From an uncultured Prevotellaceae bacterium (GTDB lineage: Bacteria > Bacteroidota > Bacteroidia > Bacteroidales > Bacteroidaceae), in contig CACZDV010000010.1 in NCBI GenBank assembly GCA_902780025.1, positions 34,778 to 98,777 of the forward strand: a DNA stretch of 64,000 bases, read 5' to 3'. The position numbers were made by a program, and so were the translations under genes. The notes under the pieces were generated by a model, which had not been told where the DNA came from, made no database searches, and saw only the letters and a list, made by a program, of their open reading frames with translations. Shown piece after piece: positions 1 to 8,541 of this stretch. Within the stretch, counting starts at the first letter, position 1. The number at the start of each line of letters is the position of its first letter.

Positions 1-99
1 TGCCCAATTCTCCAGTGGCAATGAATGACCTACCACCACCAGGATGATGGCCATTCCCTTGGCCATGCTGACAACAGGATTTCTATTTGGAACAACCAT
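1..99 (-). CDS. Acyltransferase 3-like membrane protein, N-terminus only
   Basis: Only the first 33 codons lie in the window; the gene runs off the left edge. After an ATG at 99 the protein reads MVVPNRNPVVSMAKGMAIIL and continues VVVGHSLPL. The stretch MAKGMAIILVVVGHS is typical of the first membrane helix of acyltransferase family 3 proteins, which O-acylate surface sugars; the His of VGHS is the conserved residue in that family. The frame stays open upstream without another ATG, so the start could be an alternative codon nearer the promoter at 167-174. The family call rests on one helix and is therefore tentative. Confidence 0.5.
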   Translation of the reverse strand, partial: MVVPNRNPVVSMAKGMAIILVVVGHSLPLENWA

Positions 100-166
100 C
101 ACCGGAGAACTATTCTGAGCTTTACTTCTTTTTTCACAAGCTATTTCTTTTATGCTTTTGGTGCTG

Positions 167-196
167 CAAAGATAGGAAATATAAATGAAAGTCCCA
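167..196 (-). promoter_or_regulatory. Bacteroidetes-type promoter for the left-edge gene
   Basis: On the minus strand a TATCTTTG -7 box (167-174) lies 19 bases downstream of a TTG (194-196), matching the Bacteroidetes sigma-ABfr pattern. It points at the acyltransferase-like gene. The rest of 100-280 shows no gene I can support. Confidence 0.6.
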
Positions 197-280
197 AGAA
201 AAAGGGCGAAATTCTCCCTTTTCTCCTTCCCCATCGTCACACCGAGGACATCTCCTTCATATACATTTAGGAATTATTAT

Positions 281-372
281 AAAAAACGGTGACACGCTGA
301 CACAACCACGATGTACAAAAGGGATGCAGCGTCTTAAAGGGTGGCACACGCTGACACAAGGGTGACACACCC
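281..372. repeat. Left arm of ~90-base inverted repeat flanking the VirE gene
   Basis: This stretch matches the reverse complement of 2661-2750 along its whole length, with scattered substitutions and one or two single-base gaps (roughly 80 percent identity by eye). It is built from short iteron-like words: GTGACAC, GCTGACACA, AAAGGGTG. The arm ends seven bases before the VirE stop codon. Confidence 0.8.
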
Positions 373-378
373 CGAAGG

Positions 379-2442
379 TCAGTTTTCTGCCAGTTTATAG
401 AGCCGCCGCTGACGTCCTTCGCCCCTTTCGAAGCCGTTCCTGCGCAGATACAGTCCTAACAGCGTCGCGTGGGAATGGTTCTCGGGGTTCAGTTTCAGGG
501 CGCTGAGAATCTCCGTCGGACTCATCATTACCACCTCGTCGGCAGCCGTTGGCTTATGGTAGCGGTCTTCGAAGATGCTCACCACGTTGGGCGTTTCGTA
601 GTAGTCGGCGTTCTGCGCCACTATCTGCTGTTCGCGCTCCCCCGTGAAGGCGTATTCCTCACCGCGTTCTATCTCCTCCACTATCTGTGCGTAGAGCTGG
701 CGGTAGTCAATCTGACGGTCGCCCTGTGTGTCTGTATCTATCACGTCGCTCACCTCGACCACCATATAGCGGCGGCTGCCGCTCTCGTCCTTCAGCGGGG
801 CCAGTGAGTTGGTGGTGGCGCAGAAGGCAGCGTAGCGCTGGCTCTGCTCGAAGGTCGTACTGTAGAGCTTGCGCTCCTTCACGTCCGTACGCTGGATGAG
901 GTGCTTCAGGAAGGCCGTCTGTGCCTTCGACACCTGGTCGTACTCGTCGATGTTGATGAGCAGGAAGCGGCTCAGCGCGCGAAGTGCCTCCTTGCGGTTG
1001 GCGAAGTCGATGCGGTCGATGTAGAACGGCATCAGCTCCTTAGGCAGCAGCATCCGCATAAAGGTTGACTTCCGAGTGCCTTGTCCGCCCACGAGCATCA
1101 GCACCATCTGGGCGCCGTACATCGCATCGCGGCCTGCCCGCCACTGGCTCACCATCGATCGCATCCATATCTTGAAATTGTCGCGCCAACCTGGGGTCTG
1201 CGTCTTTACGCGGTCGGCCAGCTCGCCGAGGCGGTCGCGGCCATCCCAGGCGGGCAGCCCCTCGAGCCATTCGCGCACAGGGTCATACGTATCAGTATAG
1301 GCTGAGACCAGTATGCGATCCAGGTCTTTCGGCCACACCTTGATACCCTCGTTGATGGCCGCATTGTTGATGTCGTTGCGCACCTCCTCGGTCAGCGGTT
1401 CCCACCATAGGGCATAGCGGTACTTCTCCTGATACTCCAGGTCGCCCGTCACGCTGTTGCGGCGGAACATATAGCGGCGGCGCAGAAACTCTTCCAGCAG
1501 CTGCTGGTGCATCAGCGACCGCTCCACAGGGTTCTTCCGTCCCAAGGGGTGCTTCTCGTAGGCGACATTGAATGTCGAGCGCACCAGGATGTCCTTCTTG
1601 AAGAAGAGTCCCATCGCAATGGTGTCCTTGATGGCCAGTTCCTTGTCGATGCCCGCCTTTCGACACTCCACAGCCAGTCTCATCAGGTACTCGTCCTCAT
1701 CCATCTCCTTGCCGTTGGCCAGTTCGCGACAGATGAAGTTATATTTCGTGGCGTCCATCTCGCGGCGCGTGTAGCCAGGCAGCACCTCTGTGTCGAGTCT
1801 TACCTCAGCCGACCGGCTCACCATTCGTGCCGAAGCCTCCGTCAGGGGTTCCGTAGGCTGCACCATCTCGATGGGTTTAGCCTCAGGATGGTAGTAGACC
1901 TGTTCGTCGTAAGAGATGCGGAAGTGTTCCGAGCCGTCGTGCAACACCTCCTCAGGCTTGTAGCCCGTCGAGGCGTAGGCAAACTCTGCCGCCCGCTTAT
2001 AGGCATACTGCTGAAACAGAGCCACTTGCGTTTCTTCCGCAGGCAGTCTGCCTCCCGTCAGCCGGTAGGCCACAACCACCTCCAACGACCGCCCAGTGGC
2101 GCCGACGAACGACAGTACCGTCTGTTCCCATAGGTTCACCGTCCGCCGCAGCTGTTCCAGCGCCTCGACGCCCTCGTCCACCCGCAGCGACAGCAGCACC
2201 AGCCCTGTGTAACTGGCTTCCGCCCCTCTTGCCGGCATCACCATCGGCAGTTCGTCGGCGGCCATCGGCCCGCAGACCATACCGCCCTCCATCGGCGTCT
2301 CGCGAAGCCCCCTTGCAGCGTCCACGCGGCTCTGATATTTACCACTTCGCGTCCACTCGGCTATCTGGCTGAGTGTCATGTACTTCTCCTTCCACTCGTG
2401 GCGGTAGAGATAGCGTACCTGTACTTTATTGATGTCTTTCAT
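379..2442 (-). CDS. VirE/VapE-type primase-helicase protein
   Basis: A 687-residue protein of the Bacteroidetes VirE family. The N-terminal ~200 residues resemble the BT4734-like primase-type domain (SFVGATGRSLEVVV). The middle and C-terminal half is the VapE-type P-loop ATPase, with Walker A GGQGTRKST near residue 450 and Walker B LLINIDEYD about 60 residues later, followed by a DUF3874-like tail. Proteins of this family occur in many copies on Bacteroidales chromosomes, often near HU, amidase and smalltalk genes, and look like replication proteins of small mobile elements; their role is not established. Here the gene stands alone between two long inverted repeats (281-372, 2661-2750), suggesting a self-contained unit. 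It appears intact. Confidence 0.85.
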   Translation of the reverse strand: MKDINKVQVRYLYRHEWKEKYMTLSQIAEWTRSGKYQSRVDAARGLRETPMEGGMVCGPMAADELPMVMPARGAEASYTGLVLLSLRVDEGVEALEQLRRTVNLWEQTVLSFVGATGRSLEVVVAYRLTGGRLPAEETQVALFQQYAYKRAAEFAYASTGYKPEEVLHDGSEHFRISYDEQVYYHPEAKPIEMVQPTEPLTEASARMVSRSAEVRLDTEVLPGYTRREMDATKYNFICRELANGKEMDEDEYLMRLAVECRKAGIDKELAIKDTIAMGLFFKKDILVRSTFNVAYEKHPLGRKNPVERSLMHQQLLEEFLRRRYMFRRNSVTGDLEYQEKYRYALWWEPLTEEVRNDINNAAINEGIKVWPKDLDRILVSAYTDTYDPVREWLEGLPAWDGRDRLGELADRVKTQTPGWRDNFKIWMRSMVSQWRAGRDAMYGAQMVLMLVGGQGTRKSTFMRMLLPKELMPFYIDRIDFANRKEALRALSRFLLINIDEYDQVSKAQTAFLKHLIQRTDVKERKLYSTTFEQSQRYAAFCATTNSLAPLKDESGSRRYMVVEVSDVIDTDTQGDRQIDYRQLYAQIVEEIERGEEYAFTGEREQQIVAQNADYYETPNVVSIFEDRYHKPTAADEVVMMSPTEILSALKLNPENHSHATLLGLYLRRNGFERGEGRQRRLYKLAEN

Positions 2443-2475
2443 ACGTCCAAACTCAATCGTTGCTACTTATAACAC

Positions 2476-2600
2476 AGCAAAAACCGTGCCGTTTTTTGCT
2501 AAATTCTCTCGAGAATTGGCCGCTATAGTGCCTCCTTAGCCACCGAAAGGTGCCACCTAACGCCTAAATTCTCTCGAGAATTCAGCCATTAGGTGGCACC
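2476..2600. repeat. Cluster of hairpins upstream of VirE
   Basis: The 315-base gap upstream of VirE holds three nested or adjacent inverted repeats. AGCAAAAAC pairs with GTTTTTTGCT (about 2476-2500). The 16-mer AATTCT-CTCG-AGAATT occurs twice, at 2502-2517 and 2567-2582. The second copy sits inside a larger hairpin with perfect 12-base arms, GGTGCCACCTAA (2549-2560) and TTAGGTGGCACC (2589-2600). No -7 box of standard form was recognised here. The hairpins may be operator, origin or RNA structure. Confidence 0.7.
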
Positions 2601-2660
2601 ATTCCTCCTTCTATGTCTGCTCCTCAATCGGGTTTGGTCGGCTGTAAAGCCCCGACTGCC

Positions 2661-2750
2661 AATGTGTCACCCTTGTGTCAACGTATGACACCCTTTAAAA
2701 CGCTGCACACCCTTTATATATCGTGGGTGTGTCAGCGTGTCACCCTTTAT
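2661..2750. repeat. Right arm of ~90-base inverted repeat flanking the VirE gene
   Basis: Reverse-complement partner of 281-372, with the words TGACAC, GCTGACACA and AAAGGGTG in the same order. It ends seven bases before the stop codon of the next gene on the same strand (2758), so the repeat-to-repeat unit 281-2750 contains just one gene. Confidence 0.8.
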
Positions 2751-2757
2751 CACAAAA

Positions 2758-4104
2758 CTATCGGATGATTTTCCGACCATTCCTGATATACACCCCACGG
2801 CGGGACGGGCTATTGACACGACGGCCCTGCAGGTCGTAGACTGATGCATCCGTCTGTCTGCCGATAGTGGTAGGCTGAATGCTCGTTGGATTCTTATCTG
2901 TAAAATAACCTGGGGCATCCTTTCCCTGGTCTATGCGGGCATAGGTTTCGTCAACATTTCTCATATAATACGTTGTTCCTTTTCCGCCAACAAGTTTGTT
3001 ACAATCCTTGAACATCGAGAAATTACTATAGTGATGCACCGACTTGCTTGTATCCCAGTTACTTCCATAGATAGTGGTCAATGACTCGCAGTTGTTAAAC
3101 ATACTGCTCATGTCCGTCACATTGGAGGTGTCAAAAGAGCTCAAATCAAGAACAGTTAGGGATTTGCAGGAAAGGAACATACCACTCATGCTCGTTACAT
3201 TAGAGGTGTTGAAGCTGCTCAGGTCAATACTGGACAGCGCATAACAGTGAGCGAACATTAAGTACATGCCCGTCACATTGGATGTATTGAAGTGGCTTAG
3301 GTCAAGACTGGCCAGCGCTTCGCAGTTTTCGAACATCCAATACATTTGCGTCACGTTGGACGTGTCGAAGTTGCTCACATCAAGACTTGTTAGGGAGCGA
3401 CAGCCACAGAACAATCCATACATGTCTGTTACGTTCGACGTATCAAAGTTGGTTATATCAAGACTGGTCAGATGGCTACAGCCATAAAACAAGTTTCCCA
3501 TATTCGTCACATTTGAAGTATCGAAGTGGCTCACGTCAAGACTGGTCAGGAATGTGCACCCATAAAACATATTTTCCATATTCGTCACATTCGAAGTATC
3601 GAAGTGACTCACGTCAAGACTATTGAGATATGTACAGCCAGAGAACATACCACTCATATTTGTCACCTTCGATGTGTTGAAATGACTCACATCAAGGCTC
3701 TCGAAATATGTACAGCCATAGAACATATAACTCATGTCCGTCACGTTATCGGTCTTCAGATTCTCAATGCCTGTTATCGTCTTGAGTTGTTGACAACCGT
3801 AGAACCAATAAGCCGTGCTGGTGAGGCCTGTATAATCAGCAAAAGAACTGTCGAATTCTACATCTCTGACCTTACTCTGTATATGCATACCGCTAATATC
3901 ATGCCATCCTCTTTCTTGTTGGCTACCGAAAGGGCCGATATCCATACCATTTCTACTTGCCTTCTGGTCATCATAATAGAAAGTCAGTTTCGGAAAATCG
4001 CCCGCTGTCATCACGGCGTATGCCTCTTTTGCCTGGATATCCGTGCCAGCCACTAACATAACCACCTGTAGGAGAAGGAATTTGAAAAATACTGTCTGTT
4101 TCAT
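2758..4104 (-). CDS. Secreted DUF285 (BspA-type) repeat protein
   Basis: A 448-residue protein with a signal peptide (MKQTVFFKFLLLQVVMLVAG). Residues ~100-370 are about ten copies of a ~24-residue repeat of the form DTSNVTNMxxMFxGCxxLTSLDVSxF, the DUF285 leucine-rich-like repeat found in surface proteins. The last ~40 residues are a YDLQGRRV...GVYIRNGRKIIR tail, shared with other exported proteins of this window. At DNA level the tail is close to that of the next gene upstream (4148-6208), which suggests recent duplication or gene conversion. It is probably last in an operon with that gene and the regulator at 6225. Surface adhesion is the usual guess for such repeats; nothing here shows the ligand. 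Confidence 0.8.
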   Translation of the reverse strand: MKQTVFFKFLLLQVVMLVAGTDIQAKEAYAVMTAGDFPKLTFYYDDQKASRNGMDIGPFGSQQERGWHDISGMHIQSKVRDVEFDSSFADYTGLTSTAYWFYGCQQLKTITGIENLKTDNVTDMSYMFYGCTYFESLDVSHFNTSKVTNMSGMFSGCTYLNSLDVSHFDTSNVTNMENMFYGCTFLTSLDVSHFDTSNVTNMGNLFYGCSHLTSLDITNFDTSNVTDMYGLFCGCRSLTSLDVSNFDTSNVTQMYWMFENCEALASLDLSHFNTSNVTGMYLMFAHCYALSSIDLSSFNTSNVTSMSGMFLSCKSLTVLDLSSFDTSNVTDMSSMFNNCESLTTIYGSNWDTSKSVHHYSNFSMFKDCNKLVGGKGTTYYMRNVDETYARIDQGKDAPGYFTDKNPTSIQPTTIGRQTDASVYDLQGRRVNSPSRRGVYIRNGRKIIR

Positions 4105-4147
4105 ACGTTATTCTTTTTATGTTTTTATTACTACTGAAATGAAATGC

Positions 4148-6208
4148 CTATCGGATGATTTTCCGACCATCCTTGATATATACGCCACGGCGGGACGGAC
4201 TGTCGACACGACGACCTTGCAGGTCGTAGATAGTACCTTTTACTGCGGCCGCCTTATTCCTGACTGTTTCTATTCCTGTCGTCAGCGTTTCGAATATGCC
4301 GGTGAAGACCTCGCGGCTGTTCTCAACGGTGACGGTGTAACGGCCTTTTGCGTAGGTAGAGATGTCGATGTTGAGGCCTACGATGGTGCCGGCGTCGACG
4401 GTCTTCTCATAGAGGGCCTTGCCCGCTTCGTCAGTAATGCTTACCTGATAGGCATCGTCGAGCGAATTGAGATTAATGCCTAACTGCTGATCGTTGTACT
4501 CACCATACAACGACGACATGGCCTCTATCCTCCTCGGTGCCTTGACCTTTGGTGCCTTGGGCTTTATCTTAATGGTATGGGTGAAGTCGATGCGGTCTTT
4601 TCGAGCTCCCTCAGGAGTAGCTCCATCCTCATATTCGTCGTTCATGTAGATGACCTCATCACCAACGGTACAGGACATCAGGAACTGCGGATTACTTTCA
4701 TTTTCAGGATAAACATTTCTGAGCGGACCGTCAATACCTCCGACACCTTCCAGCCAAGTAGTAATGTAAATGTCTTGGCCACAAAGCATAATATCTCTAT
4801 AAACGCCCTTAAAGACTTTTATTCCTCCAGTCTGCTTCGGTCTTACAGTGTAATAAGGTTGATAATCATTGAGAATTAAGGTGTCGTTGGCTTCGAGAGA
4901 GAAATCATACAACATCTGCATACCCTGTGTTCCCTCCATGCAAACGTACACTTTCTTATCTTCTTCGTACCAAGCTCCCACTTTGCTTAGGGAAGGCAGT
5001 TGTGCCCAAAAATCATAATAAGAAGAATGTGGACAATCTGGGCTGAGATACCGCTGGCACATCATCTGCTTGCATGTCTTTCCGCCGATGATGGTATCGC
5101 CATCGAAATAATAGTAAGTAACAAACTTCACTGGATTACCAGAGTCTTTGCCTCCCACCTTCCACACCTTACCGTCTTCAACAAATGAGCGATAAGCCAT
5201 CTGTGGCGTCTTGTTGATGACGGGATGCTCCACGCCTTGATTATCCACAACGATATAGCTCAGGTTAGGGTCGAAGCCTGAGACATAGAAGTCAGTGGCA
5301 TGAAGGAACGCACAGGTCGCGTGTGGCGCTAAGTCAATCGTTCTATAACGGAGCTTGTGTACCAATGGGTCATCGGTAGGTTCCTCAAAGAAGTAGATAT
5401 AGTGGTTAGGGCCACAATTTGTGAAGATTTCTCCGTAGACATGTAGGCGGTCACCTTCCAATTCATAGGTAAGCCGATCTATATTGTCTTCCCTGTTTGT
5501 TGTTTTACCTGTAGGCAGGTTGCAGCCATGAACTTGCCCCAACTCGTCATGGAACGAGAATGGCAGATAACTCTCATCAGAGTAATTCTCCACATAAGCC
5601 AGATATCGAGGGTTGGGACTATACTCCGAGATGTTGCCTAAAGGCCCTTCGAGCGAACCTACGCCCTCTATCCATGTCTTTTGGTAAGACTCGTCACCTA
5701 CACGACATACCGTCCATTTCCGCAGATAACGCTGATGTTCTATCACACTATCACCATTTTCATCATAGTCATAGCGTGTAATCAATGGCCCTTCCGTATA
5801 GTCACCAACTGATAATACTTTGTACGACATCATCTTCCGCACATCATACGAAAATGCCTCGAATGTGTCGCCTGCCTTCAAGGAATAATCGAATATAAGA
5901 CGTTCCTCTTGTTTGTTTTCGTCGAAGATATACACCTTGTGATTCTCCTCACGCAAAAGTACCGCATCGTAGATTTCCGCCTCATTATTCGAATTCCAAG
6001 ACATTGATATGTAAGTCTTTCCATTCTTCACCACTTCATTATTCGTCAATATGTACTGGTCAGAATAATGACTTGAATTGGTAATAGAATAATCCACATG
6101 CCACACCTTACCCTCTTCAACGAATGGGCGATAATCGTTGGGATCCTCCTGTGCCGACATCGTCAGTGATGCCAATACGTATGCCATAAATAGTAATGCT
6201 CGTTTCAT
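4148..6208 (-). CDS. Secreted two-repeat protein of unknown function
   Basis: A 686-residue protein with signal peptide MKRALLFMAYVLASLTMSAQ. It contains two related blocks, each opening with Y-R-(P/S)-F-V-E-(E/D)-G-K-V-W (residues ~27 and ~342) and each containing a segment ending W(I/L)EGVG..(E/D)GPL, so it is an internal duplication of ~310 residues. The C-terminal ~130 residues resemble a beta-sandwich followed by the YDLQGRRVDSPSRRG tail. The W-L-E-G-V-G-pattern blocks are familiar from Prevotella exported hypothetical proteins, but no function is known to me. It lies 16 bases after the TPR regulator stop and is probably co-transcribed. Confidence 0.7.
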   Translation of the reverse strand: MKRALLFMAYVLASLTMSAQEDPNDYRPFVEEGKVWHVDYSITNSSHYSDQYILTNNEVVKNGKTYISMSWNSNNEAEIYDAVLLREENHKVYIFDENKQEERLIFDYSLKAGDTFEAFSYDVRKMMSYKVLSVGDYTEGPLITRYDYDENGDSVIEHQRYLRKWTVCRVGDESYQKTWIEGVGSLEGPLGNISEYSPNPRYLAYVENYSDESYLPFSFHDELGQVHGCNLPTGKTTNREDNIDRLTYELEGDRLHVYGEIFTNCGPNHYIYFFEEPTDDPLVHKLRYRTIDLAPHATCAFLHATDFYVSGFDPNLSYIVVDNQGVEHPVINKTPQMAYRSFVEDGKVWKVGGKDSGNPVKFVTYYYFDGDTIIGGKTCKQMMCQRYLSPDCPHSSYYDFWAQLPSLSKVGAWYEEDKKVYVCMEGTQGMQMLYDFSLEANDTLILNDYQPYYTVRPKQTGGIKVFKGVYRDIMLCGQDIYITTWLEGVGGIDGPLRNVYPENESNPQFLMSCTVGDEVIYMNDEYEDGATPEGARKDRIDFTHTIKIKPKAPKVKAPRRIEAMSSLYGEYNDQQLGINLNSLDDAYQVSITDEAGKALYEKTVDAGTIVGLNIDISTYAKGRYTVTVENSREVFTGIFETLTTGIETVRNKAAAVKGTIYDLQGRRVDSPSRRGVYIKDGRKIIR

Positions 6209-6224
6209 AGCTGTTTGTTTTTTG

Positions 6225-7625
6225 TTATTTTCTCAGTATTTGTTCCAGTGTGATGTCTGGGTTGGTTTCTCCGAACACATCCTTCTTCAGCTTGAGCTTA
6301 CGGTGCTGGACGGCAGAGACAGTGATGCAGTAGATGTTGCCGATGGTGCGGTTGCTGAGGCCCAGTCGGGTGAGGATACAGAGGCGGACGTCGTCTTCCT
6401 GCATTGTGGGGTACTGCTCACGGATTTTGGCAAAACGGCCGCCGTCGATGGCGTTGAGCGTACGTTCTATCTCGCTCCATTCGTGCGGACTGAGGGTGAT
6501 GAGCGAATCGCCGCTTTGGTTGAGTTTCTTCAGTACTTCCGTACGTTCGAGGATGAAGCCCTGCAGGAATGTCACCACCTCGTTGGCCTGATGCAGCAGG
6601 GTCTTCTGGTGCTCCGCTTCCTGCTGAAGCCGCCGTTTCTCCTGTTCGGGCATACGAATACGGTAACGAAGGGCCTGAACCACCGCAAGAAGGATGATGA
6701 CCGCAGCAACGATAACTATTAGGAGCGTACGGCCATACAGCCGTGAGCGGTATTCTAACTGCTGGTTCTCCATTTCCTGACGCAACGTCTCCTGATAATA
6801 CTCGTCCTTCTGCTCGAGAGCCTTGTAATAGAAGTCCTCCACTTGTGCAAAAGCCTCGGTTATGCTATCCTCCACCGCTGTGGCCCCCATCCGTCGGAGT
6901 GCTATCTTGGCGAGGTTACTCTGCACGACATAGGCCAGATGGGCATCATCAGGTTCAATCTGCCGATAGATGGTTTCTGCCGAGTCGAGCATGTTAAGGC
7001 TGAGGTAACTGCGGGCCAGCACCTGCAGGGTGCCTGGCAGCAAATCGGGAGACTCTCCCCCAACCCCTCCCTGTTTAGGGAGGAGGGATTCGGCCTGATG
7101 GGCGTAGTCGAGCGACTGGCGATAGTCGCCCTTGGCCCAGGCGATGTTGGCAAGACTGGTGAGTGTCTGACACATCAGGTCCGTCATCTGGTTCTTCTCA
7201 GCGATACGGTAGGCACGGTTGATGAAATCGAGCGCTTCGTCGTAGGAACCCTCTGTGGTGTAAGCTAACTGGGCGGCGTAAGTACCTGCATAGTCGAGCA
7301 GGATGACCCAGTTTCGCTCATCGTCAGGATGCTGCTCATAGACGGTCAGGGCTTTCTTCATCAGCCGCAAAGCCTCCTCAGGATTGCTCTGCGACAAGGC
7401 TTCGGCCAATCGCTGGTACGCGATATAATAGGTGTGCCAATCCTTTGACGTTTCCGACAATTGGATGGCCTTTCGCAGCAAAGACTCACCATGCTGGATG
7501 CTGTCGTTGGCCAGAGCATCCTCAGCTTCCTCCAGACAACGTGCTGCCGTCTGCGACTCCTGCTGCTGACTGCAAGCAACCATCAGAACACCTATCAAGA
7601 ATATGTACAACGATCTTATTAACAT
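6225..7625 (-). CDS. Membrane-anchored TPR protein with C-terminal helix-turn-helix
   Basis: A 466-residue protein beginning with a lipoprotein-like signal (MLIRSLYIFLIGVLMVACSQQ). Residues ~25-290 are tetratricopeptide-like helices, followed by one membrane helix (LLIVIVAAVIILLAVVQAL, ~300), a coiled coil, and a C-terminal LuxR-like HTH (LTRLGLSNRTIGNIYCITVSAVQHRKLKLKK). This is the Bacteroidetes TPR-TM-HTH regulator layout, in which a periplasmic sensor is tied to a cytoplasmic DNA-binding tail; a lipid anchor would conflict with that, so the N-terminus is more likely an uncleaved membrane helix. A short insert in the TPR part (GGVGGESP, 7060-7090) is encoded by a GGAGG palindrome. It likely controls the two secreted genes downstream. 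Confidence 0.75.
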   Translation of the reverse strand: MLIRSLYIFLIGVLMVACSQQQESQTAARCLEEAEDALANDSIQHGESLLRKAIQLSETSKDWHTYYIAYQRLAEALSQSNPEEALRLMKKALTVYEQHPDDERNWVILLDYAGTYAAQLAYTTEGSYDEALDFINRAYRIAEKNQMTDLMCQTLTSLANIAWAKGDYRQSLDYAHQAESLLPKQGGVGGESPDLLPGTLQVLARSYLSLNMLDSAETIYRQIEPDDAHLAYVVQSNLAKIALRRMGATAVEDSITEAFAQVEDFYYKALEQKDEYYQETLRQEMENQQLEYRSRLYGRTLLIVIVAAVIILLAVVQALRYRIRMPEQEKRRLQQEAEHQKTLLHQANEVVTFLQGFILERTEVLKKLNQSGDSLITLSPHEWSEIERTLNAIDGGRFAKIREQYPTMQEDDVRLCILTRLGLSNRTIGNIYCITVSAVQHRKLKLKKDVFGETNPDITLEQILRK

Positions 7626-7656
7626 CGCTACCGATTATATGATTGTTTCTCGGTTG

Positions 7657-7664
7657 CAAAGTTA
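7657..7664 (-). promoter_or_regulatory. -7 box for the TPR regulator operon
   Basis: TAACTTTG on the minus strand, about 32 bases before the ATG at 7625. Confidence 0.6.
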
Positions 7665-7785
7665 CGACATTATTTCGAAAGTTGTATCAGTTGCCTATGG
7701 AAAATTTAAGAATGAGCCAATATTAAAAACAGCTGGAAATCAAAGAATTATAAATTATTGCATGTCCAGCCCTATGGAAACACGC

Positions 7786-8541
7786 TTATTTCTTTGCGTT
7801 GATGACGAGCGCTTTGTACAGCCAAAGCATGAGGCGGACGGACAACTCGGGATGAAGGCGGACAACGACGGGGCGGTCGGCCGCGAAGGTGCTCTGGATG
7901 TCAAGGTTCGCGGTAATCTGGCCCTCATGACCGTGGATGGAGCGGACGACCAGCTGCGGGTCATAGACGACGCGGCGAGAGGCCAGCATGCGATAGTACC
8001 ACTCTACATCGACCAACCAGCGCAGCTCGTCGCAGAACGGCTGCAGCTGACTACGACGGAAGGCCAGGCAGGCACAAGGTCCCACGGCATTGGCAAAGAA
8101 CAGACAGGAGGGGTGATGCAGCATGAAGCGCTTCATAGTGGCGTTGAAGTGCGACGGTTTTACGCGGTCGCCGATAGTGACTTCGACGCGAGACACGACG
8201 ATGTCGGCACCATCGTCCATCAGCCGCTGCACCCGCTGCAGATAGTCGTCGCCGCTCATGGCCTCGTCGTGGTGCATCAGGATGACGTACTGGCCCGTGG
8301 CCTTTTCCAGACCACTATTCCAGTTCTTGACGGCTCCCAAGCTGGGCTGGTTCCTGAAATAGCGCAGGCGCTCGTCGCCGAGGCTGGCCACGTAGTCGGC
8401 AATGTCGGTGGTCGTGGAGTCGTCAGTGACGATGACCTCCATCGCGACGCCCTGCTGCTGCAAGGCCGACGCAAGGGCTCGCCGAAGCAACTCCAGACTA
8501 TTGAACGTCGGGATGACGATGCTGAATACGGGCTTATTCAT
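7786..8541 (-). CDS. Family 2 glycosyltransferase
   Basis: A 251-residue GT2 enzyme. The N-terminus shows the nucleotide-sugar fold (FSIVIPTFNSLELLRRAL, VIVTDDSTT), and MHHDEAM at ~97 replaces the usual DxD metal site. There are no membrane helices. It overlaps the flippase gene by 8 bases and is the last gene of the exopolysaccharide operon, adding a sugar to the lipid-linked repeat unit in the cytoplasm. It is the only glycosyltransferase in this cluster; the initiating phosphosugar transferase and other transferases must be encoded elsewhere. Acceptor and sugar cannot be read from the sequence. Confidence 0.85.
   Translation of the reverse strand: MNKPVFSIVIPTFNSLELLRRALASALQQQGVAMEVIVTDDSTTTDIADYVASLGDERLRYFRNQPSLGAVKNWNSGLEKATGQYVILMHHDEAMSGDDYLQRVQRLMDDGADIVVSRVEVTIGDRVKPSHFNATMKRFMLHHPSCLFFANAVGPCACLAFRRSQLQPFCDELRWLVDVEWYYRMLASRRVVYDPQLVVRSIHGHEGQITANLDIQSTFAADRPVVVRLHPELSVRLMLWLYKALVINAKK

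Noticed and set aside
25-270. 81-codon plus-strand frame at the left edge
   Set aside because: It lies opposite the acyltransferase-like start and its promoter and has no family features.
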